From Arthrobacter crystallopoietes (GTDB lineage: Bacteria; Actinomycetota; Actinomycetes; Actinomycetales; Micrococcaceae): a stretch of DNA of 64,000 bases. The stretch spans positions 3,720,001 to 3,784,000 of the forward strand of contig NZ_CP072014.1 of assembly GCF_017603825.1 (NCBI RefSeq), read 5' to 3'. The notes beneath the pieces were generated by a model. The model was not told the DNA's origin. It was given only the letters and a program-made list of their open reading frames with translations, and made no database searches. Position 1 is the stretch's first letter. The number at the start of each line of letters is the position of its first letter. Both the position numbers and the translations under genes were made by a program. Positions 7,561 to 16,900 of this stretch are shown piece by piece.

Positions 7561-9048
7561 ATGGCACAGCAACGAGCACTTCAAACTCCACCCAGCACAG
7601 AGATTCAAGGCCTAAGCCGCCGGACTTTGGGCGTGCCTGCCCTTGTTTTCATGATCATTGCCGCGTCAGCGCCGCTGACTGTTATCGCCGGCGGCACACC
7701 CAGCAACTTCGCCGTTACCGGTGTGGTGGGAATTCCTGCGTCCTTTCTGGTCCTTGGGATCTGTTTGGCGGTCTTTGCGGTGGGCTACTCGGCAATGAGC
7801 GCCCATATCCGCAATGCCGGGGCCTTCTACGCATACATTGCCCAGGGGTTGGGACGGGCGGCCGGAGTCGGCGCGGCGTGGGTGGCGCTGGTCGCCTACA
7901 ACGCCATGCAGATCGGCATCTACGGCCTGTTCGGCTTCGCGTCGGCCTCGTTCATTGGCAGCAAGATCGGCGCAGAAGTTCCATGGTGGCTGACCGCCGC
8001 CGTCGGATTCTTGATAGTCGGCTGGCTCGGCATCAATAAAGTAGATCTGTCGGTCAAAGTGATCGCCGTTCTGGTAGGTCTGGAATTCCTGGCTGTCATT
8101 GTGTTCGACATTGTCGCCTTGGCCGTGCAGCCGGAGGGTGTCTCGGCAGCGGGCCTGGCCCCATCGAACCTGTTCACTGCAGGAGTGGGGGCAGCTTTGG
8201 CGTTCAGCATTGCCGGATTCATGGGCTTCGAGTCGGCCGCCATCTACAGTGAGGAGGCCAAGGATCCCAAGCGTTCGATCGGGCGGGCCACGTTCATCGC
8301 CATTGCCGTCATCTCACTCTTCTACGCATTTTCGGCCTGGGCGACAACCATCGCGACAGGGCCTAGCCAGGTTGTCGCTCAATCCCAGGAATTCGGCCCC
8401 GACCTGCTCTTCGTCTTTCTGAGCGCGCATGCGGGTACTGTCGCAGCGGACATCACGCAGATCCTGTTCATCACTAGTCTTCTGGCAGCACTCATTGCCT
8501 TTCACAACGCCGTAGCGCGGTATGTCTTCTCGCTGGGACGGGAAGGCGTCCTCCCGAGACGGCTGGGTTACGTCAGTCCGAAAAGCCACGCTCCCGTTGC
8601 CGGCTCGCTCGTCCAATCCGCGCTTGCCCTGGTGATGCTGTTCATTTTCGCCGTCGCTGGCATCGGCTCCGAGCTCGGCCCGCTGTATCCTGTCCTGACC
8701 TTCTTTACATGGTTGACGAACACCGGGGCATTCGGTCTTGTCCTGCTGCTCGTCCTGATTTCGCTGGCCGTCATCGGATACTTCCGCAGGCACGGTGAAG
8801 GATATTCAGTCTGGACGCGTATTTTGGCTCCAGCACTCGCTGTCGCGCTCCTGGGCGCCGTATTCATCATGATCGTCGTCAACTTCGATGTACTCATAGG
8901 CACCGAGGGAACGTCACCGCTTTCATGGATCCTTCCCGCGGTTGCGTTGGTGCCCGGGGTACTCGGAGTGCTCTGGGGACTGTACCTGAAAAGTGCCAGG
9001 CCTCAGATCTACAGCGGCATTGGTGGCGGCGGAAACGGGGATGACTAA
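7561..9048 (+). CDS. APC family amino acid/amine permease
   Basis: A 495-residue permease with about 12 hydrophobic helices. The first carries the APC consensus region (VFMIIAASAPLTVIAGGTP), and a conserved GFMGFESAAIYSEEAKDPKRSI segment lies near residues 220-241. It would import an amino acid or amine by proton symport. Its position beside the amine oxidase and two regulators suggests an aromatic amine or its precursor as substrate, which is inference. The start at 7561 is fixed by GGAGG at 7551-7555 with a 5-base spacer; a frame opening at 7510 is longer but unlikely. A good intrinsic terminator follows at 9099-9142. The 178 bp upstream (7383-7560) probably hold its promoter. Confidence 0.9.
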   Translation: MAQQRALQTPPSTEIQGLSRRTLGVPALVFMIIAASAPLTVIAGGTPSNFAVTGVVGIPASFLVLGICLAVFAVGYSAMSAHIRNAGAFYAYIAQGLGRAAGVGAAWVALVAYNAMQIGIYGLFGFASASFIGSKIGAEVPWWLTAAVGFLIVGWLGINKVDLSVKVIAVLVGLEFLAVIVFDIVALAVQPEGVSAAGLAPSNLFTAGVGAALAFSIAGFMGFESAAIYSEEAKDPKRSIGRATFIAIAVISLFYAFSAWATTIATGPSQVVAQSQEFGPDLLFVFLSAHAGTVAADITQILFITSLLAALIAFHNAVARYVFSLGREGVLPRRLGYVSPKSHAPVAGSLVQSALALVMLFIFAVAGIGSELGPLYPVLTFFTWLTNTGAFGLVLLLVLISLAVIGYFRRHGEGYSVWTRILAPALAVALLGAVFIMIVVNFDVLIGTEGTSPLSWILPAVALVPGVLGVLWGLYLKSARPQIYSGIGGGGNGDD

Positions 9049-9098
9049 GACGGTGTGAGTGCGAGTTGGAGTCAAGACAATCACGCGTTAAACAGAAG

Positions 9099-9142
9099 AA
9101 CCGGGGCTGCAGAGGTTGGGGGGCTGTGCAGCGCCGGTTTTT
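9099..9142 (+). terminator. Intrinsic terminator of the permease gene
   Basis: Arms 9099-9111 (AACCGGGGCTGCA) and 9127-9139 (TGCAGCGCCGGTT) pair over 13 positions with one mismatch. A short T-run at 9138-9142 follows. It lies 50 bases after the permease stop. Confidence 0.8.
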
Positions 9143-9943
9143 CCGTCTCAGGCCTCTCGTTCAACGACCTGGGATCAGACGAAGCGGGCTTCTTCCCAAG
9201 CCCGGCTTCCTCCCCCAGCCTATGGACTGGCGCAGAAACCTGCGATGGGGAGAACTACCCATCGTGCTGGCTTGACCTCTGACAGGAATGCTGACAGTAC
9301 GGAGAGCACACCGGATCCAGCACTTCGGTAAGGAAATCGATGCCACCGGAACCTATGTCTCGGCAGCCGGGCTCTTCGGATCCGGGTACTACATCGTGCG
9401 GTACAACAGGAGGGCGCCTGACGGCACTGATGCTGTGAATGCTTCCCGATGGCCCGTGGTGGTGCTTCAGGTGCGGGACTTGGATGTTTCGCCACGTACC
9501 TCTGCTGAGAGCTGCTACTCGGCTCTAATTGCCAAAGTCCACGCCCACCGGACTCTGCCAGCATCAGGTTCTGGACGGGCCGGCAGTCCTTGGAACGGGT
9601 CAGAGTCGCCTACCAGGACTCCTGGACGATAAAACTATCCGCATGAACCCGGCTTCACCTTCAGCCCGCACAATATTCTGGTCCGCCAACGCGACATGCC
9701 GTTGGACCCCGGCCGTCGGATCGATCGATTACATCATGCACCGGTGCGGCGTCCATGGACCGTCCCTGGCCGTAGCTCGGTGCTGGCGGATAGCGGAGCC
9801 TGACGCCGCAAGGCAGCCAAGTGACCACTACGGTCAATGCACGGATTATCAGATTCCCGAGCGGCCCGCTGGCTCTCCACCTGTCTCTAGCAGGCGGACG
9901 CAGGTCTGCAGTGACACCGCCAGGGACGCGACCATCCGGTGCA
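9143..9943. other. About 0.8 kb without a recognisable gene
   Basis: Several short open frames exist on both strands, for example a 114-codon frame at 9288-9632, but none has a credible ribosome site together with a family motif. The stretch is flanked by terminators facing inward from both sides (9099-9142 plus strand, 9944-9998 minus strand). It may be decayed sequence between two catabolic gene groups. No insertion-sequence ends or direct repeats were seen. Confidence 0.5.
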
Positions 9944-9998
9944 AAACAAAAAGGCGGGCCGGCTGGTACGTGGAGATCCGCAACAGCCCGCCCGCCTT
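9944..9998 (-). terminator. Intrinsic terminator of the MHS symporter gene
   Basis: On the minus strand AAGGCGGGC (9998-9990) pairs with GCCCGCCTT (9959-9951), a 9-bp perfect stem. The T-rich run TTTTTGTTTT follows (9953-9944). The loop is about 30 bases. It lies just downstream of the symporter stop at 10015. Confidence 0.7.
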
Positions 9999-10014
9999 CT
10001 TGACCCGAGGAATC

Positions 10015-11403
10015 CTAGTTCTGGCGGGCCTCAGGATGCTTCTGCAGGTACTCCCGGTGCGCTTCTTCCACGCGCAGATTGGCACCCCGGGTTTCCTTGA
10101 CCACGGACACGGCGACCAGGGAAATCACAGACAGCACCGCGATGTAGATTCCGATGGAAATGGTGGTTCCCGTCCATCCCAGCAGCAACTCCGCGATCAT
10201 CGGAGCGAAAGCGCCACCCAGGATCGCGCCGATCGCGTAACCGATTGAGACACCGGAGTAACGGACGTTGGCGGGGAACATCTCCGCGTACAACGCCGAC
10301 TGGGGACCGTAGGAGAGGCCGAGCCCGATGGTCAGCACAAAGGCTGCCACCGTGAACCAGATGATACTGGCGGTGTCGATAAGCAAGAACATCGGAACGG
10401 CCCACAGCAGGACCCAAACGTAGCCGATCTGGAAGGTGCGGATTCGTCCGATCTTGTCGGAAAGGATACCGCCATACATGGTGAAAGCGAGCCAGCCGAA
10501 CGCTGCCAGCGTACTCGCCAGCAGCACGGCGGAGCGGTCCATGCCCAGCCCGCCGTCGGGGATTTCTTTGGTTGCATAGGAGGCGAAGAAGGCGATCAGC
10601 AGGTAGCCGGCAGCATTGTTCGCAATGAAGATCAATGCTGTCAGGATGACTTCTTTCCAGTTGTGCTTGAACAACTGGCCCAAAGGAGCAGCAGACTCTT
10701 TCTTGCGCTCTTGCATCTCCTTGAAGACCGGGCTCTCGTCGACTGTCCGGCGGATCAAGTAGCCGACAACAATCAGTACCACGGAGAACAGGAATGGAAT
10801 ACGCCAGCCCCAAGTCAGGAAGGCCTCTTCTGTCATGAACGTGGTCAAGAGCCACATGACTCCGGTAGCCAGGATCATTCCGCAGGGAACACCGATCTGT
10901 GGGAACGCCCCAAAGAAACCACGCTTGTTGCGCGGAGCATGCTCCACGGACATCAGGGCGGCACCGCCCCATTCACCACCGGCGGAGAAGCCCTGGAGGA
11001 TCCGGAGGAAGACCAGGAGGATCGGAGCCCAAACGCCAATTTCCGCGTAGGTCGGCAGGACACCGATGAGGGTAGTCGCCAGACCCATCAGGAGCAGGGT
11101 AAATACCAGCATCAGCTTGCGTCCAAGGCGGTCCCCCAGATGGCCGGCAACAATGGCACCCAGCGGGCGGAAGAGGAAACTGATGCCCAGCGAGGCCCAG
11201 GCCACAATCTGGGCTAGACCCGCGCTCTCCTGCGACAGCGGCGCGAAGTACAGACCAGCCAGCACCATGCCGGCTGCCTGGGCATAGATAAAGAAGTCGT
11301 ACCACTCAATGGTGGTGCCGACCAGCGTTCCGGCAAGAACCTTCCGTTCCTCGTGCCGCGTAGCGGGAGGAAGGTTGTCTGCCAGTTCTTCTGACGTTGA
11401 CAT
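10015..11403 (-). CDS. MFS transporter, metabolite:H+ symporter (MHS/ProP-like) family
   Basis: A 462-residue, 12-helix protein that probably imports an organic acid or osmolyte with protons. The typical MHS start is seen (GTLVGTTIEWYDFFIYAQAAG). The family motif GHLGDRLGRKLML lies between helices 2 and 3, and RILQGFSAGGEWGGAAL in helix 4. MHS members carry dicarboxylates, shikimate, aromatic acids or betaine; the substrate cannot be read here. The start at 11403 is preferred because GGAG stands 6 bases upstream. The promoter contains a TetR-like palindrome at 11437-11454, and an IclR regulator diverges upstream, so control by either or both is likely. Confidence 0.9.
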   Translation of the reverse strand: MSTSEELADNLPPATRHEERKVLAGTLVGTTIEWYDFFIYAQAAGMVLAGLYFAPLSQESAGLAQIVAWASLGISFLFRPLGAIVAGHLGDRLGRKLMLVFTLLLMGLATTLIGVLPTYAEIGVWAPILLVFLRILQGFSAGGEWGGAALMSVEHAPRNKRGFFGAFPQIGVPCGMILATGVMWLLTTFMTEEAFLTWGWRIPFLFSVVLIVVGYLIRRTVDESPVFKEMQERKKESAAPLGQLFKHNWKEVILTALIFIANNAAGYLLIAFFASYATKEIPDGGLGMDRSAVLLASTLAAFGWLAFTMYGGILSDKIGRIRTFQIGYVWVLLWAVPMFLLIDTASIIWFTVAAFVLTIGLGLSYGPQSALYAEMFPANVRYSGVSIGYAIGAILGGAFAPMIAELLLGWTGTTISIGIYIAVLSVISLVAVSVVKETRGANLRVEEAHREYLQKHPEARQN

Positions 11404-11436
11404 AAGAAACTCCGATTGTCCGAACGGGAACATTAC

Positions 11437-11454
11437 TTACAGAACGGTCGGTAA
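11437..11454. promoter_or_regulatory. TetR-type operator candidate upstream of the MHS symporter
   Basis: The 18 bases TTACAGAACGGTCGGTAA form an imperfect palindrome with 14 of 18 positions symmetric (TTAC.GA.CG.TC.GTAA). This matches the style of many TetR-family operators. It lies 34 bases upstream of the symporter start, where a bound repressor would block transcription. The right half recurs beside the amine oxidase gene at 5633-5643. Confidence 0.55.
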
Positions 11455-11652
11455 TGTGACTCTGGCAATATTACACGAAGGTGACCTGGGGCACAGGCCG
11501 AAGCCTAACGATTGGGCAACGGCACACCTCCGCCTGCAGCAGCGAAACGGCGCTACACCATCTCCTCGAAGCACGCGCCCGGCTGCTCATCTTGCGCGGC
11601 GCCCGCATTGCACGCCGAGGCGCCGCGAGACCTCCTCGAACCTAGCGATCGC

Positions 11653-11687
11653 GTTCTATAGTTGAACATCACGTCCCGATATAGAAC
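11653..11687. promoter_or_regulatory. IclR-type operator candidate upstream of iclR-like gene
   Basis: GTTCTATA (11653-11660) and TATAGAAC (11680-11687) are a perfect 8-bp inverted repeat with 19 bases between. A nested palindrome GTTC-N7-GAAC occupies 11653-11667. IclR-family sites commonly contain GTTC/GAAC half-sites. It lies 71 bases upstream of the regulator start and so could serve autoregulation and control of the divergent symporter. Confidence 0.5.
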
Positions 11688-11758
11688 AATGTAGGAATGT
11701 GAGTGCAGACACAATTCCTTGTGTGCTGGTTCTCCCCGACGGAAATTAGGATGGTCTG

Positions 11759-12523
11759 ATGAGTGAGGCTCGTATTTCGGCTCCAGCGGCTCCCGCTGGT
11801 GCCCCGGCGCGCGCGGAGGCGTCCGCCAAAACGCCCGCCCATTCGCAGACTCTGTCCCGCGGGATCCGGGCCCTCGAGATACTGGCCGAGGCACAGTCGC
11901 CGATGACTATCACAGAACTTTCGGAGGCTCTGGGCGTGCACCGGTCGATCGCCTACAGGATTCTACGGACGCTGGAGGATCATTCGTTGCTGTTGCGTGA
12001 CTCAGCAGGCCGGGTACAGGCCGGGCCGGGTCTGGCCGCGCTGGCACGCGGTGTCTCCCGTGATCTGCAATCAGCGGCACTTCCCGAGCTAACCGCGCTG
12101 GCGAACGGACTGGCCATGACGGCGTTCCTTGCCGTGTGGGACCAGCACGACTGCGTTACCCTGGTCACGGTGGAGCCCCGCCATGCTTCAGCCACGTTGG
12201 CCCCACGACCGGGCACGCGACACTCCTTCACCGCAGGCGGTCCCGGCATCGCCATCCAATCCGCCTTGACGGAGGAGCAATGGGAGCAGATCGCCCCGGG
12301 ACAGCCCTACCGTACCGAGGCCAGAAAGGCCCGCGAAGCTGGTTACAGCGTCAGCCATGAGGAAGTTATTCCGGGAACGTCCTCCGTGGCGGCGCCCATC
12401 CGGATTCCTGGACAGTTGCCGGCTGCGATCGCCGTCGTTTATGTCTGGACGGACAAGCCGGAGGATGAATTGGGAGCACAATTGGTCCGGGCGGCTGCCG
12501 TGATAGAGGACGAACTTCGCTGA
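11759..12523 (+). CDS. IclR family transcriptional regulator
   Basis: A 254-residue regulator. A low-complexity Ala/Pro-rich leader of about 30 residues precedes the winged helix (LSRGIRALEILAEA, then MTITELSEALGVHRSIAYRI). The IclR effector domain follows, with the conserved region around SHEEVIPGTSSVAAPI. Such proteins respond to small organic acids and control adjacent uptake or catabolic genes. It diverges from the MHS symporter, its likely target. Its stop abuts the stop of the convergent MFS gene (12523/12524) with no spacer. The ATG has AGGA about 8 bases upstream. Confidence 0.9.
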   Translation: MSEARISAPAAPAGAPARAEASAKTPAHSQTLSRGIRALEILAEAQSPMTITELSEALGVHRSIAYRILRTLEDHSLLLRDSAGRVQAGPGLAALARGVSRDLQSAALPELTALANGLAMTAFLAVWDQHDCVTLVTVEPRHASATLAPRPGTRHSFTAGGPGIAIQSALTEEQWEQIAPGQPYRTEARKAREAGYSVSHEEVIPGTSSVAAPIRIPGQLPAAIAVVYVWTDKPEDELGAQLVRAAAVIEDELR

Positions 12524-13843
12524 CTAGCTCCGCTTGCGAACCAGGATTGCACCGAGAATGCTTACGGCCAGCATCGCTACGGACGCAGCGGCCGCGACCG
12601 CGAAGGCACCCCGGTAGCCGGATGTTTCGGCAATCGCCCCGGCAATTCCCGAACCAAGGGCCGAGCCGAGCACTACGCCGCTAGCCAGCAGGGTCATGAC
12701 AGTGCCCAGCCGCTCGTCCGGAGCGACCTTTCCCCCGATGGTAAAGATGGTGACCATCGTGGGTCCGACCGGCAGGCCCACGAGCAGCAGTACTACCAGC
12801 ATCGGCACAACTTCAGTTGGCAGGAACAGCAGAAGGCTGAGGACGGCCATCGCTGCGGCACTGGCGATCCAGCGTGAGGCATGGGAAAACGTCTCCGACC
12901 AGTAGGCGACAGACAACGCCGTGACTGCGGAACTCAGTCCAAGCACGGCATAGAGCAATCCTGCCGTGTCCGCCGCACCAAAGCTACCGCCAAACGCATT
13001 GAGAGCATTCTGGGTGGCACCGAAGAACGTCCCCATGGCAATCATCCCGGCAACAGGAATAATGACCACGCCCCAGTTCACCGGAGTCTTCCGTGCCGCC
13101 GCCGCTGCCTGCGGGTGCCGTTCAACGAGCTTCGGGGTCAGTGGTTGGACGCTGCGGTAGGTCGGGTGGACAGCGAAGGCCGAAACCATGACGAGGGTCA
13201 GGGTAGCCGCCAGCGCAAACGGCAGCCAGGCTGCTACCAAGGCCGCAAGCAGCCCCACCAGTGCCGGCCCCAGCACGAAGGTCAGCTCGTCGGCAGTACT
13301 TTCGTAGGACAGGGCCGTATCGAGGTCCTGCTTGTTGTTCCTCGTCATCGCCATCCACCGCACGCGCGCCAGCGGACCCACTTGCGGGCAAGTGGCTCCC
13401 ATGAGCAGCGCAGCGCCGAGGGCGAAAAGGATGTCCGGCCCGGCGAAATTGGCGGTGAGGTAGGCGGCGGCAAGGACGAGGCCAATGCTCAGTGTGTGGG
13501 CAACAGCCGAAATCAGCAGGACCGGGCGTTGGCCTGCCCGGTCGGCGAAATAGCCGATCGCGGGAGCGCCAATGGCGGATCCGATGCCAACTGCGCCGGC
13601 GGCGAAGCCACCGATTGCGTAGGAACCGCTAACGGCAGTCAGCAGAGTCAGCGCTCCCACCGTGAGCATGGCCAAGGGAAGCCGTGCGAGGAAGGCAATA
13701 GGCAGGAAACTTGGTCCCGCCAAGGCTGGCAAGCGTGCGTAACGCCCGAAAATGCTGCCTGACGGTGATGCTTCCGATACGTCGCCCGTGGCCTCAGCCG
13801 CTGGGGCGTTGGGAGTTGGAGTGGAGTCCGCACTTCGTGTCAT
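12524..13843 (-). CDS. MFS transporter, 12 helices, substrate unknown
   Basis: A 439-residue MFS protein. A polar N-terminal tail of about 40 residues (Pro/Ala/Ser-rich) precedes helix 1. Motif A appears as YFADRAGQRPVLL between helices 2 and 3. The family of such single-gene actinobacterial MFS proteins is mostly uncharacterised exporters. ATG 13843 is taken as the start; TTG at 13861 is in frame but weaker. It is convergent with the IclR gene without any gap, so its transcript end must overlap that of iclR. No specific function can be assigned. Confidence 0.8.
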   Translation of the reverse strand: MTRSADSTPTPNAPAAEATGDVSEASPSGSIFGRYARLPALAGPSFLPIAFLARLPLAMLTVGALTLLTAVSGSYAIGGFAAGAVGIGSAIGAPAIGYFADRAGQRPVLLISAVAHTLSIGLVLAAAYLTANFAGPDILFALGAALLMGATCPQVGPLARVRWMAMTRNNKQDLDTALSYESTADELTFVLGPALVGLLAALVAAWLPFALAATLTLVMVSAFAVHPTYRSVQPLTPKLVERHPQAAAAARKTPVNWGVVIIPVAGMIAMGTFFGATQNALNAFGGSFGAADTAGLLYAVLGLSSAVTALSVAYWSETFSHASRWIASAAAMAVLSLLLFLPTEVVPMLVVLLLVGLPVGPTMVTIFTIGGKVAPDERLGTVMTLLASGVVLGSALGSGIAGAIAETSGYRGAFAVAAAASVAMLAVSILGAILVRKRS

Positions 13844-13915
13844 GTCGTTTTCCGATAGCAAGAACCGCGCATCGTCCCGCCTCCCGATGCGCCCAACCCG
13901 GATAACGGCATAATC

Positions 13916-16900
13916 CTACACCGGTTGCAAGATGGGTGATTCCGCCGTCATCATCCGCACGGTGGATCCATCTCGACCTTTGCTGATCAGCAGCTGCGCT
14001 CCGATTCGCTGCTTCATTTCGGCCACATGGCTGACCAGTCCTACGACCCTGCCGCCGTCGCGGAGGCCTTCGAGGGCGTCCATCACCTGTTCGAGCGCCT
14101 GTTCGTCCAGACTGCCGAATCCTTCGTCCACAAAGAGAGTTTCGATATCGACTCCGCCGGCCTCCGCCTGGACCACATCTGCAAGCCCCAAGGCAAGGGC
14201 AAGCGATGCCATGAAGGATTCACCGCCAGAGAGCGTCGAGGTATCGCGGCGTTGTCCGGTCCATTCGTCACTGACATGGAGCCCGAGACCCGACTTCTTG
14301 TTGCCAGACTTCGAGTCGTCATGGACGAGCCGGTAACGTCCGTCCGTCATGGCATGCAGGCGTTCCGAGGCCGCCGCGGCGATCTGCTCGAGCCGGGCAG
14401 CAAGGACATAGGTGGTGAGAGTCATTTTCCGTTCATTTTCGCCCAGGCCGCGGACCGTATCGCCAACGGACTGCACCAGTTCAAAACGTGCCCGGACCGG
14501 CTCCAGCGATGCTGCCGCTGCCTCCAGCCGCCGGGAATAGCCGAGCAGCTGTTCCGCGGACTCCTGCAGCACCCCGTGCCGCACGGCCACGGTTTGCAGC
14601 TCCGTTTCCATAGCCAGCGCCTTGTGCCGTAGTTGCTCCAACTCCGCCTCGTCCGGCAGCGGTTCCCCATCCGTTTGGGCTTGCCGAGCACGGGCAACGC
14701 GGTCTGAGGCCTGCAGCAGTTCGATCCGCTGGCCAAGGGAGGCATATTCACGGTCCTGCAGCTGGGCCTGTTCCAGCTCGCGCGCCGAGAGGAGCGCGGA
14801 CAGGACATCGGCTTCCGAGCCAAAATCGGAACCCGCTATGGCGTCCTCTAGCTCACTGCTGCACCGTTCCAGCGTTGCCAGCGCGTACGTGTACTCCCCC
14901 AGCAACTGACGGCATCGCTTGAGCAGGCCGTCCAGTGCAGTCAAGCTCTCCGCCAGCTCCTGCAGTGTGCCGCCCGGCGGCAGAACCGAAGCAATCTTCT
15001 GCTCCAGTTGGTCGGCATGCCGCGCCGCCGCCTCGGCATCCGAGCGGGCACCGGCCGCAGCGACCGCCAGTTCCGACCCCTGGCTCAGCAGCGCTGCGAG
15101 CTCGTCCCGGCTCTTTTCGATCAGGCCGCGCAGACGCTCGCGGTTCTGTGCGGCCTCCTGTGCCTTGCCAAGGAGCTCCTGCAGGTCGCGGACACCGGCA
15201 GCGGCCGCTTCCGGTTCGGTTTCCCCGCCTTGGGCCGCCAGGGCCGCCAACTTATTCTCGAGGGCAGCAAAGCTTTCCTGCGATTTCGCGTAGGCGGTCT
15301 CGGCCTGGGCATGCTCCCGCCGGGCTGCGGCTTCTTCTTCCCGGCTGACCATGCTGTCGCTGTCTGCTGTTGCCAGCCGCGGATGTTCGTCAGATCCGCA
15401 GACCGGGCACGGTTCACCCTGTTCGAGTGTGTGGGCGAGCTCAGCGGCTGATTGCTCCAGCCGCCGCTCCAGAAGGTCCAGCCAGTGCTGTTTCAACTGC
15501 AATTGCACGGCATTGGCTTCATCGCGCATCCGCCTGGCAGAGTCAGTCCGGGCGCGGCATGCGCCGTAGGCGGACACCGTTTCCGCGACCGCCTCTGCCT
15601 CTTTCAACCGCTGCCCGAGCCGTTCGACGTCCGAGTCTGCGCCGTCGGCGGCGGCCAGGTCGGCGGCGAATTGTTCGCCGGCAGCGCGGGTAGCTTCTGC
15701 CTCCGCATCTACCTTTTCGTAGCGGCGGTCAAGCTGATCCGCAGTCTGCAGCAGCCTCTCTGCCTGGGCCCTTGCCTCTTTCAGGCGGGCTTCCTCAGGT
15801 AAGAGGGCGCGGATCCTGCCCAGTTCGTGGCCAATGCTGCCTGCAACAGTTTCGATCAACTCTTGTGCCCGGCCGGCTCCCGTAGCCCGCAGTTCCAGCT
15901 TCCCGGATACGAAATCGGGCGCGTAAATGCCGCATAGCGGATGGCGCGCTGCGCGTTCGAATGCTGTCTGTGCCGCGTGGAGGCTGTCCTCGGTCCTGGA
16001 CGAAGCCTGGTCCCGGTGCCGGATGCTGGATTGCAGCAGTTCCGCGGCCCGGTGGGCCATAAGTACGTGGGCGCGCCGGCTGGATTCGTTCGCCCCTGCC
16101 GTCTGCTCCGCCTCCAGCCTCTGCAGGAGAAGCAAGTCCGTGTGGTCGGCCAGGCGCATTTCCTGCCGCGCAATGCCGCTCCTGAGTTCTTCGAGTTTCC
16201 TACGGCCACTCACGACGGCATCCTCTGCCTCCTTCGCAAGCCGCTCGACGGACGAGTGCAGATGCCGCAGCTTCTCGGTGGCCGGGGCACTGTCCTCCGG
16301 CAGTTGTTCCGGCGCCAGGTGGCGGTTCGCTTCTTCCTCCGCACGACGCAGCAGGTGTCCCAGCTCCGATTCGGCGGTTGAAAAAGCCGCCCGTGCCGCG
16401 GCGGCATCGGCCGCCAGGGATTCCTCGATCAGCTCATAGCGGTCCGTATCGAACAAACGCTGCAGCAGCGGACGCCGCTCTTTGGCGTCCGCCCTGAGAA
16501 AGGCCGCGAATTCGCCCTGCGGCAGCATGACCACTTTGGTGAACTGGTCAAGGCTCATGCCCAGCACATCGCCAAGTTCGACGGCGGCTTCGTCATTCCT
16601 GGCCGACTTCTCGATCCAACTACCGTCGACGAGTTCGCGCAGGAGGGTGCGCGCCTGCTCGGTAACACTGCCCTTGCTTGACCTGGTGGAGGGCCGGTCC
16701 CACTGCGGCGAGCGCGTCACTTCAAAGCGCCGGCCCCGGGCGCTGAACTCACACACTACTTCCGGTGCCAAGGCCGGGTCCGCGTGGTCGCTGCGCAACC
16801 GCTTGCCGCCCTGCCGGGCACCGGGAACGGATCCATACAGGGCGAAACATACCGCATCCAAAATGCTGGTCTTGCCTGCGCCGGTCTTGCCGTTGAGCAG

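Larger units (their letters stand above)
11404..11758. promoter_or_regulatory. Divergent control region between the MHS symporter and IclR genes
   Basis: This 355 bp region holds no convincing gene. It contains the TetR-like palindrome near the symporter side and the GTTCTATA/TATAGAAC repeats near the regulator side, both listed separately. The middle part (about 11530-11645) is G+C-rich with several GGCGCC-type short repeats. Confidence 0.6.

Noticed and set aside
9288-9632. A 114-codon frame in the gene-empty stretch
   Set aside because: It has no convincing ribosome site, domain or coding bias; it is kept only as part of the unexplained interval.
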